This document shows, piece after piece, positions 39,132 through 48,253 of a DNA stretch of 64,000 bases. A program made the position numbers and the translations under genes. The DNA comes from Actinomycetales bacterium (lineage in GTDB: Bacteria > Actinomycetota > Actinomycetes > Nanopelagicales > Nanopelagicaceae): contig JAGWYO010000001.1 in assembly GCA_018969355.1 (NCBI GenBank), positions 1-64,000 of the forward strand, read 5' to 3'. Below the pieces are notes generated by a model. It saw nothing but the letters and a program-made list of their open reading frames with translations. It made no database searches and was not told the DNA's origin. The first letter of the stretch is position 1. Each line of letters begins with the position of its first letter.

Positions 39132-40211
39132 TTAAATACGCTCTCCAGTTGTTGAGTTAAACAAGTGAACTGCATTTGGATTTGCAGTAACAGTAATTGT
39201 TTGACCAGCCTTTGGCGGATTCTTTGGATCCCAGCGAACAATGATCTGTGCGCCTTCATCTGAAGCATTTGCAAACTTAACATTTGTGTCAGCTGGCTTT
39301 CCGTAAACGAAAGCATCTGAACCTAGTTCTTCTACTACTTCAACCAAAACATGGAAGCCATTAGATGCTGGTGTGAAGCCCTCTGGGCGAACGCCAACAG
39401 TTACAGATGAACCTGCAGATGCTGGAACATCAATTGCCAGATCTCCAAGCATTGCCTTACCGCCCACGATTGGTGCGTTGAGCAAGTTCATAGCAGGAGA
39501 TCCAATAAAGCCTGCAACGAAAGCATTTGCTGGGTTGTCATAGAGATTACGAGGTGTGTCTACTTGCTGAAGCAAACCATCCTTAAGAACTGCAACGCGA
39601 TCGCCCATAGTCATAGCTTCAACCTGGTCGTGTGTTACGTAAACAGTCGTGATTCCTAAGCGACGCTGCAATGCAGCGATCTGTGTACGAGTTGCAACGC
39701 GCAACTTCGCATCAAGGTTTGATAGAGGTTCGTCCATAAGGAAAACCTGAGGTTCGCGAACAATTGCGCGACCCATAGCAACGCGCTGACGCTGTCCACC
39801 TGAAAGAGCTTTTGGCTTGCGCTCTAGGTATGGCTCAAGGTCAAGCAGTTTTGCTGCTTCTAGAACGCGGCGTTCGCGCTCTTCTTTTGGAGTTCCAGCG
39901 ATTTTAAGTGCGAAGCCCATGTTTTCTGCAACTGTCATGTGTGGGTATAACGCATATGACTGGAATACCATCGCGATATCGCGATCTTTTGGTGCAACGT
40001 TGGTAACGTCGCGATCACCGATCAAGATTCTTCCGTTATCGACTTCTTCAAGTCCTGCCAACATACGAAGTGATGTTGACTTACCGCAACCTGATGGGCC
40101 GACTAAAACCAAAAACTCACCGTCATTGACAGTGAGATTTAATTTATCGACAGCAGGTGCTGTTGTTCCTGGATAGATACGTGATGCGGCTTCGAAAACT
40201 ACTGATGCCAT
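39132..40211 (-). CDS. msiK: MsiK/UgpC/MalK-type sugar ABC transporter ATPase
   Basis: 359 aa. Walker A GPSGCGKSTS, Q-loop MVFQSYALYPHMT, signature LSGGQRQRVAMGRA, Walker B VFLMDEPLSNLD, His switch TVYVTHDQ, then the C-terminal OB/TOBE regulatory domain (SVTVGVRPEGF). No permease or binding-protein gene is nearby. In Streptomyces the single MsiK ATPase serves several sugar importers, and an orphan gene like this fits that role. Shine-Dalgarno ggagag; the long 5' region can form hairpins. Confidence 0.88.
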   Translation of the reverse strand: MASVVFEAASRIYPGTTAPAVDKLNLTVNDGEFLVLVGPSGCGKSTSLRMLAGLEEVDNGRILIGDRDVTNVAPKDRDIAMVFQSYALYPHMTVAENMGFALKIAGTPKEERERRVLEAAKLLDLEPYLERKPKALSGGQRQRVAMGRAIVREPQVFLMDEPLSNLDAKLRVATRTQIAALQRRLGITTVYVTHDQVEAMTMGDRVAVLKDGLLQQVDTPRNLYDNPANAFVAGFIGSPAMNLLNAPIVGGKAMLGDLAIDVPASAGSSVTVGVRPEGFTPASNGFHVLVEVVEELGSDAFVYGKPADTNVKFANASDEGAQIIVRWDPKNPPKAGQTITVTANPNAVHLFNSTTGERI

Positions 40212-40299
40212 GAGATTGCTCTCCTTCTCCGGGCAGGTACGTGCCCGACGGTCCGTGGATGAAGGTGATGGTCCGGGTGGACCAACGCAGCGAAGGTTA
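40212..40299 (-). promoter_or_regulatory. promoter and hairpin-rich 5' leader of the sugar ATPase gene
   Basis: TAACCT (40299–40294, minus) is a possible -10, with a start near 40287. Reading the minus strand, the leader then holds GGTCC-ACCC-GGACC (40284–40271), a second GGACC (inside 40240–40265), and CGGGCA-cgtacc-TGCCCG next to the Shine-Dalgarno. The first GGTCC can pair with either GGACC, so two folds are possible. Confidence 0.35.
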
Positions 40300-40362
40300 C
40301 GCGTAAAGGGGCAGATTGGCTAGGGCGCCACCTCAGGGCATTGCCGTATAGTTGCCCACATA

Positions 40363-41658
40363 ATGCAGACTCACTCGGTCGCTACCCTCCTTGCTGATCT
40401 AGCTCTGGTGGCTGGCCTTATCCTGTTGGCTGCCCTCTTCGTTGCAGCCGAAATAGCCCTAATCTCTCTGCGCGAGAGCCAGATTCGCCAGTTGGCAGGG
40501 CGTGGAAAACGAGGCGCTCGCGTGGCAAAGCTTGCTGAGAATCCAAACCGCTTTTTAGCTGCTGCCCAAGTCGGTGTCACCGTCTGTGGCTTCTTATCTG
40601 CAGCCTTGGGTGCTGAAAAACTCGGTGATTACATCATCCCTTGGCTTGAAGAAAAAGGCCTGTCCCAGGCGTTGAGCACAACTCTTTCGATTATTGGGGT
40701 GACTTTAATGATCGCCTACTTCTCACTAGTCTTTGGAGAGTTAGTTCCAAAACGTCTTGCCTTATTTAGAAGTGAAGAGATCTCCTTAGCATCAGCTGGA
40801 ATAATCGATGTTGTAGCAAAGTTCTTTCGCCCCATCATTTGGTTACTCTCTAAATCAACCGATGTAGTGGTGCGCGCATTTGGCATAGATCCCAAAGAGG
40901 CCAGAAGTCAAATTTCAGAAGAAGAGCTCTTAGATTTGGTGGCTGGGCATGCAGCGTTAAGTGAAGAAGAACGAGACATTGTTGAAGAAGTCTTTAACGC
41001 CTCTGAACGCCAAATTCACGAAGTCATGGTGCCACGCACGGAAGTTGATTATATGGATGTGTCATTTACTGTTGGCAAAGCCATTGAGTTAGCCGTCGAT
41101 AAAGCTCACTCACGTTATCCAGTCATTCGCGGATCATCGGATGAAGTCATTGGCTTTATTCATGTGCGAGACCTACTGGATACTTCGATAGCATCTAAGG
41201 CAACGAAGATTATTGAACTCGTTCGCCCCATCATGTTTTTGCCCGGAACAAAAGGGATACTGCCCGCACTTACTGAGATGCGCGAACAAGGACAACATGT
41301 TGCGATAGTGCTCGATGAATATGGTGGCACAGATGGCATCGTGACGTTGGAAGATCTTGTGGAGTGCCTCATCGGTGATATCCGAGATGAATACGATGAA
41401 GTTGAGTCAGATATTTCTGTGGAATCTCGCACGGGCGATTTCGAAGTTGATGGCTTGATTTCAATTGAGGATTTAATTGAGCAAACCAAACTAGAAATCC
41501 CAGATGGACCATATGAAACGGCCAGCGGCTTCGTTATGCATCATTTAGGCCGAATTCCTAAGGAACATGATGTGGTAGTAGTCGATGGCGTGCGCATTAC
41601 AGTGCTGTCTATGGAAGGCAAGCGCGCTGGAGCGCTCTTGATCTCTCGCAGCACATGA
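40363..41658 (+). CDS. CNNM/CorC (HlyC) family membrane protein with CBS pair
   Basis: 431 aa. N-terminal DUF21/CNNM domain with membrane segments (LALVAGLILLAALFVAAEIALISL; GFLSAALGAEKLGDYI; LMIAYFSLVFGELVPKRLALF), then two CBS motifs (MVPRTEVDYMDVSF...SRYPVIR; FLPGTKGILPALTEM...GTDGIVTLEDLVECLIGDI), then the C-terminal CorC_HlyC transporter-associated domain. The family handles Mg2+/Co2+ efflux or homeostasis. A TATAGT box lies 10 bp before the ATG, consistent with a very short leader. Confidence 0.9.
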   Translation: MQTHSVATLLADLALVAGLILLAALFVAAEIALISLRESQIRQLAGRGKRGARVAKLAENPNRFLAAAQVGVTVCGFLSAALGAEKLGDYIIPWLEEKGLSQALSTTLSIIGVTLMIAYFSLVFGELVPKRLALFRSEEISLASAGIIDVVAKFFRPIIWLLSKSTDVVVRAFGIDPKEARSQISEEELLDLVAGHAALSEEERDIVEEVFNASERQIHEVMVPRTEVDYMDVSFTVGKAIELAVDKAHSRYPVIRGSSDEVIGFIHVRDLLDTSIASKATKIIELVRPIMFLPGTKGILPALTEMREQGQHVAIVLDEYGGTDGIVTLEDLVECLIGDIRDEYDEVESDISVESRTGDFEVDGLISIEDLIEQTKLEIPDGPYETASGFVMHHLGRIPKEHDVVVVDGVRITVLSMEGKRAGALLISRST

Positions 41659-41677
41659 TGTGTGAAAGAATTAACGC

Positions 41678-42676
41678 ATGAGCGCCAAGCGAGTTTTATC
41701 AGGAATCCAGCCAACAAGTGATTCCTTCCACCTTGGCAACTACCTAGGTGCGGTGAAGCAGTGGGTTGAGTTACAAGATGGCCATGACGCCTTTTATTGC
41801 ATTGTGGATTTGCATGCACTAACAGGTGAGATTGAACCTGCACTGTTGCGTAAGCGAACTTTAGCCTCGGCCGCACAGCTACTTGCTCTTGGAATCTCAC
41901 CAGAGAAATCAACGCTTTTTGTTCAGTCACAAGTTCCGCAACACAATCAACTTGGTTGGCTCATGGAATGTATGGCAGGTTTTGGCGAAGCTAGCCGTAT
42001 GACTCAATTTAAAGATAAATCAGCCAAGGGTGGATCTGATTCTGCGCGTGTAGGTCTATTCACATATCCAATGTTGCAGGCTGCAGATATTTTGTTGTAT
42101 CAAGCCAACTTAGTTCCAGTGGGTGAAGATCAACGACAACACATTGAGTTAACACGTGACCTTGCAGGGCGCTTTAATTCTCGTTTCGGGGAGACCTTTA
42201 CAGTTCCTGAGAACTTTATTTTAAAGAGCGCTGCAAAGATTCAAGATCTACAAGATCCATCAGCCAAGATGAGTAAATCATCTGGCTCTTCAGCAGGAGT
42301 TCTTGAGCTCATGGATAGCCCTGAATCAAATGCCAAAAAGATTAAGAGCGCGGCAACCGATGCTGGGCGCGAAGTGAAATTTGATGAAAAAGAAAAGCCA
42401 GGTATTAGTAATCTCTTGACGATTCATAGTGCACTCTCTGGCCGAACAATTGCCGATCTGGAAAAAGAGTTTGAAGGAAAGGGTTATGGCGATTTCAAGG
42501 GGGCTGTCGCCGAGGTTGTTATTGAGTATTTCCGCCCAATTCGAGCTCATGCAATTGAACTGTTAAACGATGAGAAGCATCTGCTGGATATTTTGCATGC
42601 AGGGGCAGCAAAAGCCCGCACAATTGCCTCCCACACCCTTGAAAAGGCCTATGAAAACCTGGGGATTGTTAAATAA
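41678..42676 (+). CDS. trpS: tryptophanyl-tRNA synthetase
   Basis: 332 aa, class Ic. [22 protein letters not shown] with the HIGH-like [23 protein letters not shown], and [11 protein letters not shown] (KMSKS). It charges tRNA-Trp. Normal length. It follows the CNNM gene by 19 bp; no clear Shine-Dalgarno. Confidence 0.96.
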   Translation: MSAKRVLSGIQPTSDSFHLGNYLGAVKQWVELQDGHDAFYCIVDLHALTGEIEPALLRKRTLASAAQLLALGISPEKSTLFVQSQVPQHNQLGWLMECMAGFGEASRMTQFKDKSAKGGSDSARVGLFTYPMLQAADILLYQANLVPVGEDQRQHIELTRDLAGRFNSRFGETFTVPENFILKSAAKIQDLQDPSAKMSKSSGSSAGVLELMDSPESNAKKIKSAATDAGREVKFDEKEKPGISNLLTIHSALSGRTIADLEKEFEGKGYGDFKGAVAEVVIEYFRPIRAHAIELLNDEKHLLDILHAGAAKARTIASHTLEKAYENLGIVK

Positions 42677-42756
42677 CCCAGAATTTGAAGTATCAACTCC
42701 AGGTTAAGACTTATCCAAAACGTTACATGCCCCGCGCCTGAACCTGCGGGTGTGTG

Positions 42757-42786
42757 TTGAGTTTATTCATGCACAACTACTAGGCT
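42757..42786 (+). promoter_or_regulatory. promoter of the nucleoside transporter operon
   Basis: ttgagt (42757–42762), 18-bp spacer, taggct (42781–42786). Transcription would start near 42793 and leave a 60-nt leader with the aaggagga Shine-Dalgarno. tgtgtgttgag (42751–42761) and ctca-ctt-acacaca (42785–42798) form a gapped inverted repeat spanning the promoter. Confidence 0.5.
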
Positions 42787-42852
42787 CACTTACACACAGA
42801 TCTCCGATGCCTTCATTTAACAGGTAGAGGAGAGCCCCTTGAAGGAGGAAAA

Positions 42853-43908
42853 TTGAAGAAAGTATTTCGTCTCGTAGCAGTTATCGCTGCAGCAACTCTT
42901 GCAGCAACTGCATTTGTTGCACCATCAGCTACTGCAGCATCAAAGGTAAAAGTTGGACTTGCTTATGACATCGGTGGCCGCGGAGACAAGTCTTTCAATG
43001 ACTCTGCTGCAGCTGGTCTAGATGCTGCCAAGAAGAAGTTTGGTGTTACTGCTAAAGAAGTAACAGTTACAACAGGTTCAGATTCAGAACGCGAAGACAA
43101 GCTGCGCTTGCTCGCAAAGGCTGGATATGACCCAATTATCGCAGTTGGTTTCTTGTATGCAGGTCCACTTAAGGCTGTTGCATCTGATTATCCAAATGTT
43201 CAATTTGGAATTATTGACGACTCATCAGTGGCACTACTTAACGTTGCAGGTCTTGTATTCGCTGAAGAGCAAGGTTCATACCTAGCTGGAGTTGCAGCAG
43301 CACTTGCTTCAAAGTCAGGCAAGATTGGTTACATCGGTGGAGTTCGTATTCCGCTACTACAGAAGTTTGAGGCAGGATTCGTTGCTGGTGTTAAGGCAAC
43401 AAAGAAGAGTGCATCAGTTGATGTTAAGTATGTAACTGAGTTCCCAGACTTCTCTGGATTCAACGATCCAGCTAAGGCAAAAGTTATTGCAAAGGGAATG
43501 ATTGATAAGGGCACAGATGTTATTTACTCTGCTGCTGGTGGTTCAGGTGCGGGTAACTTCGCAGCTGCAACAGATGCAGCAAAGGCTGGCAAGAAGGTTT
43601 GGACTATCGGAGTTGACTCTGATCAGTATCTAACCGCTTCAGCTGATGAGAAGAAGAATATGCTCACATCAATGATTAAGCGCGTTGACCGTGCTGTCTA
43701 CGACGTAATCGCGACATCCGTTGCAGGTTCTTCAGTCAATGACGTTCTAGATGCTGATGCTGGTATCTACGGTCGTCAATACAACTTGGCGTTGGATGGT
43801 GTTGGAGTTTCATACTCTGGCGGATACATCACCAAGTACAAGGCTGCAATCGATAAGGCTGCGGCAGCGATTAAGGCTGGCAAGATCAAGGTTCCAACAA
43901 AGCCATAA
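42853..43908 (+). CDS. BMP/PnrA-type nucleoside ABC transporter binding protein
   Basis: 351 aa with a TTG start after aaggagga. Signal peptide KKVFRLVAVIAAATLAATAFVAPSATAA, then KVKVGLAYDIGGRGDKSFND (typical BMP start), DSEREDKLRLLAKAGYDPIIAVGFLY, FGIIDDSS, EEQGSYLAGVAAALAS and GKIGYIGGVRIPLLQKFEAGF. The BMP family binds purine and pyrimidine nucleosides. No cysteine occurs anywhere, so there is no lipoprotein anchor. It heads the operon and is separated from the ATPase gene by a terminator, which should make it the most abundant product. Confidence 0.92.
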   Translation: MKKVFRLVAVIAAATLAATAFVAPSATAASKVKVGLAYDIGGRGDKSFNDSAAAGLDAAKKKFGVTAKEVTVTTGSDSEREDKLRLLAKAGYDPIIAVGFLYAGPLKAVASDYPNVQFGIIDDSSVALLNVAGLVFAEEQGSYLAGVAAALASKSGKIGYIGGVRIPLLQKFEAGFVAGVKATKKSASVDVKYVTEFPDFSGFNDPAKAKVIAKGMIDKGTDVIYSAAGGSGAGNFAAATDAAKAGKKVWTIGVDSDQYLTASADEKKNMLTSMIKRVDRAVYDVIATSVAGSSVNDVLDADAGIYGRQYNLALDGVGVSYSGGYITKYKAAIDKAAAAIKAGKIKVPTKP

Positions 43909-43944
43909 TCACTCAATAGCATAATCATTCAATAGATAGTGGCG

Positions 43945-43994
43945 TTTGGCCCAACAATGGAGTTAAATCTCCTTGTTGGGCCAAATGTTTTTTA
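43945..43994 (+). terminator. intra-operon terminator after the binding-protein gene
   Basis: tttggcccaacaatggag (43945–43962) pairs with ctccttgttgggccaaa (43969–43985) through a 6-nt loop, with one unpaired a in the left arm, and is followed by tgttttttatt. Partial read-through would set a high ratio of binding protein to transporter. Confidence 0.85.
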
Positions 43995-44020
43995 TTCTCA
44001 ACTCAAAGGAGAGTCAATAA

Positions 44021-45523
44021 GTGTCAGTAGCTGTTGAACTGCGACACATCTCCAAGCGCTTCCCAGGCGTTATTGCCAATAAAGATGTTTCAATGAAAGT
44101 CGAAACTGGGACAGTTCACGCGCTAGTTGGTGAGAACGGTGCAGGAAAATCCACCGTTATGAAGATTTTGTATGGAATGCAGCGCCCGGATGGCGGTGAA
44201 ATTTTAGTCAATGGCCACAACGTTCACTTTAAAAACCCCAATGATGCTATCGAAGCAAGTATTGGTATGGTGCACCAGCATTTTATGCTGGCAGATAATT
44301 TCACTGTTCTAGAAAACATCATATTAGGTGCTGAACCTAAGCATGGAGTCACAATCGACTTTATGGCAGCCCGTAAAAAGGTTGCCGACATGTCTGCAGC
44401 CTATGGACTAGATGTGGATCCAGATATTTTGGTTGAAGAGTTAGGTGTTGGGCAGCGCCAGCGTGTTGAAATATTGAAAGTTTTATACCGCGGGGCACGA
44501 ATTTTGATTTTTGATGAACCAACAGCTGTATTGGTTCCTCAAGAAGTAGATGATCTTTTCAACGCTCTCAAAGGTCTACGTGCTCAAGGAATGGCTATTA
44601 TCTTTATTTCTCACAAACTTGATGAGGTATTACGCGTTGCCGATGATGTGACAGTGGTTCGTGCCGGCTCAACTGTTGCGGAAGTGAAATCTAAAGATGT
44701 CACAGCAAGGCAGCTAGCCGAGCTCATGGTTGGCAGTGAGCTCCCACAGCCAACAACTCATGGCGATACTCGCCGCCCCGAAGTAACCCTTTCTCTTAAA
44801 GATGTCTCGGTTCCTACTAAGTCGGGCCGTAATTTAATTTCGCATATCTCTTTCGAATTACAAGCAGGCGAAGTTATTGGTATCGCTGGAGTTGAAGGAA
44901 ATGGCCAAGCAGAGTTAGTAGAGGCAATTATGGGCTTGCGTGAATACACCGGCCAGATTGAATTTAAAGGTGAAAACATCGATCACTTCACCGTGGCACA
45001 CCGTCATGACGCGGGAATCGGCTTAATTCCAGAGGATCGCCAGCGCCAGGCGTTAATGATGGCTTCACCTCTTTGGGAAAATAGAATTCTTGGGCATCAA
45101 AGAAGTAAACCTGTGATGCGTGGTTTTATTTTAGATAAAAAGGCAACAATTGCAGATACTCGAGTGATTATGGATGAGTTCGATGTTCGAGCACCAGGAC
45201 CACACACATTGGCAGCAGCGTTATCAGGTGGTAATCAACAGAAATTTATTGTGGGACGTGAAATGAGTAAAGCCCCTGCGCTGCTTGTGGCATCTCACCC
45301 CACTCGTGGTGTTGATGTGGGTGCACAAGCTGCAATATGGGAAGAGCTTCGTAGTGCGCGTGAAAAAGGAATGGCAGTGGTTTTGATTTCTGCTGACTTA
45401 GAAGAGCTCATTGGAATGTCAGATCGACTGCTAGTGATGTTGCGTGGAGTAATTACCGCTGAACTTAATCCAAAAAAGACAACGCCTGAACAGCTTGGCT
45501 CTGCGATGACTGGTGCACAATGA
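44021..45523 (+). CDS. nucleoside ABC transporter ATPase (two nucleotide-binding domains)
   Basis: 500 aa. First domain: Walker A GENGAGKST, LGVGQRQRVEILKVL in place of LSGGQ (usual in this family), Walker B ILIFDEPTAVL. Second domain: degenerate P-loop GVEGNGQAELVEA, signature LSGGNQQKFIVGREM, then ALLVASHPTRGVDVGAQ where Walker B Glu is replaced. Sugar/nucleoside importer ATPases of the NupO/YufO type look like this. GTG start with aaaggagag. Two permease genes follow with 4-bp overlaps. Confidence 0.92.
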   Translation: MSVAVELRHISKRFPGVIANKDVSMKVETGTVHALVGENGAGKSTVMKILYGMQRPDGGEILVNGHNVHFKNPNDAIEASIGMVHQHFMLADNFTVLENIILGAEPKHGVTIDFMAARKKVADMSAAYGLDVDPDILVEELGVGQRQRVEILKVLYRGARILIFDEPTAVLVPQEVDDLFNALKGLRAQGMAIIFISHKLDEVLRVADDVTVVRAGSTVAEVKSKDVTARQLAELMVGSELPQPTTHGDTRRPEVTLSLKDVSVPTKSGRNLISHISFELQAGEVIGIAGVEGNGQAELVEAIMGLREYTGQIEFKGENIDHFTVAHRHDAGIGLIPEDRQRQALMMASPLWENRILGHQRSKPVMRGFILDKKATIADTRVIMDEFDVRAPGPHTLAAALSGGNQQKFIVGREMSKAPALLVASHPTRGVDVGAQAAIWEELRSAREKGMAVVLISADLEELIGMSDRLLVMLRGVITAELNPKKTTPEQLGSAMTGAQ

Positions 45524-46623
45524 AGAAACCATCAATCTCACAGGTTCTTCTAGCGCTGGCAGCTCCTATAGCCGCGGCTGTAGTTTCAATTGTCATCTCT
45601 AGTTTTGCAGTCATAGCTTCTAAGAAATCTCCAGTTGAGGCATACAAGACTATGTGGGAGTTCGGAACACAGGCTGGCTCATTACTTGAAGTTCTCAACA
45701 CAGCTACTCCGTATTACATCGCAGCCATAGCTATTGCTGTGACGTTTAGGGCTGGGCTATTTAATATCGGTGTTGAAGGCCAACTCAGGTTAGGAGCTCT
45801 CTTTAGCTCTTACTTTGCAGCAAAGTTTGTTTTGCCACCTGTGCTTCATGTGCTTGCATTGTTCTTAATTGCAATGACTGTAGGTGGATTATGGGCAGCA
45901 ATTGCTGCTTACTTAAAAGTAAAGCGTGGAGTGAGTGAAGTTATTTCAACAATCATGCTCAACTCACTTGCTGTAGGTATGACCTCGTTCCTGTTCTCTC
46001 AGTATTTTGCCGAAATTACTGAAGGTTCTAATAACTTAACCACCAAGATGCTTCCAGCTTCTGCACACATCCCAGATTTGATGCCGTTATTGAATAAATT
46101 AGGCGTAGAAGATCAACCTGGTGGCGGTGTCTACGGCATGCTTTTAATTGCAATCGCACTAGGAATCGCTTTCTGGTTCATTGTTAACCGCACACGTTTT
46201 GGTTTTGAATTAAGAGCATCCGGTGCCAACCCAATCGCAGCTCGGGTGAGCGGAGTTAATTCAAAGAAAATGACTTTTATTGCTTTAGTAGCCTCAGGTG
46301 CGATTGCTGGTCTTTCTGGATTGCCAACAATTCTCGGGGACACTCACGCCTACACAATGGGATTTAGGTCAGGTATTGGCTTTTCAGCAATTGCAGTGGC
46401 ACTTTTGGGTCGAAATGGCGCAGTAGGCATGGCATTTAGTGCGTTGCTATTCGGTTTTCTAGAAGTGAGTTCTCGCTCACTTGAACTTATTGATATTGCT
46501 CCTGAAACCTATGTGATTATGCAGGGTTCAATATTGCTCAGTTCTGTTATTGCTTACGAAGTTGTTAGACGTTACAAGATAACTTTGCAGAGTAAAGAGT
46601 TGGCAAAGGTGGTAGCAGCATGA
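45520..46623 (+). CDS. nucleoside ABC transporter permease 1
   Basis: 367 aa, about nine membrane segments. NupP/BPD_transp_2 family: YYIAAIAIAVTFRAGLFNIG, VEGQLRLGALF, VKRGVSEVISTIMLNSLAVG and GVNSKKMTFIALVASGAIAG. It forms the membrane channel together with the next gene. ATGA overlaps on both sides. Confidence 0.92.
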   Translation: MKKPSISQVLLALAAPIAAAVVSIVISSFAVIASKKSPVEAYKTMWEFGTQAGSLLEVLNTATPYYIAAIAIAVTFRAGLFNIGVEGQLRLGALFSSYFAAKFVLPPVLHVLALFLIAMTVGGLWAAIAAYLKVKRGVSEVISTIMLNSLAVGMTSFLFSQYFAEITEGSNNLTTKMLPASAHIPDLMPLLNKLGVEDQPGGGVYGMLLIAIALGIAFWFIVNRTRFGFELRASGANPIAARVSGVNSKKMTFIALVASGAIAGLSGLPTILGDTHAYTMGFRSGIGFSAIAVALLGRNGAVGMAFSALLFGFLEVSSRSLELIDIAPETYVIMQGSILLSSVIAYEVVRRYKITLQSKELAKVVAA

Positions 46624-47855
46624 AAACTAAAGCTACCAAGCTTCTGCTTAATGCAACCTTATTAATTCTTGTTGTATCAATAATTCGTTTAATCACTGGG
46701 GCAAATGATTTAACAAGTGTTGGAACAGCTTCTGCAGCGCTTTTGCTTTCAGTACCAATTGTCCTAGCCGGACTTGGTGGTTTATTTTCAGAGCGTTCAG
46801 GTGTGGTGAATATTGGTCTTGAAGGAATGATGATTCTAGGTGCTTGGGCTGGCGGTTTTATCGGTTCTAAGCACGGACCATGGCTTGGCTTGGTAGCTGC
46901 GATTTTCTTTGGCTCAGTAGGTGCTCTCGTTCATGCGATTGCAACAATCTCTTTTGGCGTAGATCATGTGGTTTCCGGTGTTGCTATTAACATCATCGCC
47001 GCTGGATTAGTTCGCTACCTCTCAACAATTTTGTACCAAGGCGGATCGTGGCCGGGACCTTCCCAATCTCCCGATATCGGTCCAATTTCAAATAACGCCT
47101 TACCAGTTTTATCGGGTGGCACCTACTTTGGTTGGAGGAGTCCAGATATTTTGACTCCAATCGCCGAAAAACACTGGTTTTTCATCTCTGATGTTGCCTC
47201 AATTATTCGTGGTTTAACCGGTGATCTTTCATATGTGACTGTCATTGCAGTTGCGATAGTCCCAATTTCATTCTTTATTCTTTGGAAAACATCATTTGGA
47301 CTTCGACTACGTAGCGCTGGTGAAGCACCAATTGCTGCTGAATCACTGGGTGTCAATGTTTATAAGATGAAATATGCAGGTGTTTTGATTTCAGGTGGTT
47401 TAGCTGGATTAGGAGGCGGATTCTTAGCAATAGTTGCAGCAAATCACTATCAAGAAAATCAAGTTGCAGGACGCGGATATATTGGTCTTGCAGCATTGCT
47501 CTTTGGAAATTATCGCCCTGGCGGAATTTTGATGGGTGCTGGTTTATTCGGTTTCGCTGATGCATTGCAATTACGTGATTCTGCAGCCATTCACGCCCTT
47601 ATCCTTTTGATTGTTGTCATTCTTGCCTACCTCGTTTATCGCGATGTTCGTAAAGGCAAATTCCTTTCTGCAGCAATAAGTGGTGTGATTTCAGCTGGAT
47701 TTATGTGGTTCTACTTAGCAGTTGATGTTCTTCCGGGCCAACTGGTAACAATGACTCCATACATCGCAACGCTTTTGGTTATGTCACTTGCATCTCAGCG
47801 TTTACGAATGCCAGCAGCTGACGGTATTCCATATCGCCGCGGCGGATTGCGATGA
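46620..47855 (+). CDS. nucleoside ABC transporter permease 2
   Basis: 411 aa, about ten membrane segments. NupQ-like: VPIVLAGLGGLFSERSGVVN, IGLEGMMILGAWAGG, FGVDHVVSGVAINIIAAGL, GVNVYKMKYAGVLISGGLAG and GRGYIGLAALLFGNYRPGG. The C-terminal end has extra membrane segments compared with many homologues. It overlaps cdd by 4 bp, linking uptake directly to catabolism. Confidence 0.92.
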   Translation: MKTKATKLLLNATLLILVVSIIRLITGANDLTSVGTASAALLLSVPIVLAGLGGLFSERSGVVNIGLEGMMILGAWAGGFIGSKHGPWLGLVAAIFFGSVGALVHAIATISFGVDHVVSGVAINIIAAGLVRYLSTILYQGGSWPGPSQSPDIGPISNNALPVLSGGTYFGWRSPDILTPIAEKHWFFISDVASIIRGLTGDLSYVTVIAVAIVPISFFILWKTSFGLRLRSAGEAPIAAESLGVNVYKMKYAGVLISGGLAGLGGGFLAIVAANHYQENQVAGRGYIGLAALLFGNYRPGGILMGAGLFGFADALQLRDSAAIHALILLIVVILAYLVYRDVRKGKFLSAAISGVISAGFMWFYLAVDVLPGQLVTMTPYIATLLVMSLASQRLRMPAADGIPYRRGGLR

Positions 47856-48253
47856 GCGCTATAGATTGGGATGCATTACATACTGCAGCAATTGCAGCCA
47901 TGAAGAGCGCTTATGCCCCTTATTCAAAGTTTCCTGTTGGTGTGGCTGCCCTTGTTGATGATGGTCGCATTGTCTCTGGATGTAATGTGGAAAATGCTAG
48001 TTATGGTTTAGGTCTGTGCGCAGAGTGCGGATTAGTTTCAAATCTGATTGCATCGGGCGGTGGACGATTAGTTGCGATCTCATGCGTTGATGGACAAGGA
48101 AATCACTTGGCACCATGTGGACGTTGTCGCCAACTTTTGTTTGAACATGGTGGACCACAAGCACTTTTAATGACCAATGATGGACCACAGGCAATGGCTG
48201 CCATGTTGCCATGGGCTTTTGGACCTGATGATTTAGAGCGCAACGAGCGCTAG
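47852..48253 (+). CDS. cdd: cytidine deaminase
   Basis: 133 aa, homotetrameric type. MKSAYAPYSKFPVGVAAL, SGCNVENASYGLGLCAECG (zinc Cys and catalytic Glu in CAE), and APCGRCRQLL (zinc Cys pair). It converts cytidine and deoxycytidine to uridine and deoxyuridine. Its stop directly precedes the deoA ATG. Confidence 0.95.
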   Translation: MSAIDWDALHTAAIAAMKSAYAPYSKFPVGVAALVDDGRIVSGCNVENASYGLGLCAECGLVSNLIASGGGRLVAISCVDGQGNHLAPCGRCRQLLFEHGGPQALLMTNDGPQAMAAMLPWAFGPDDLERNER

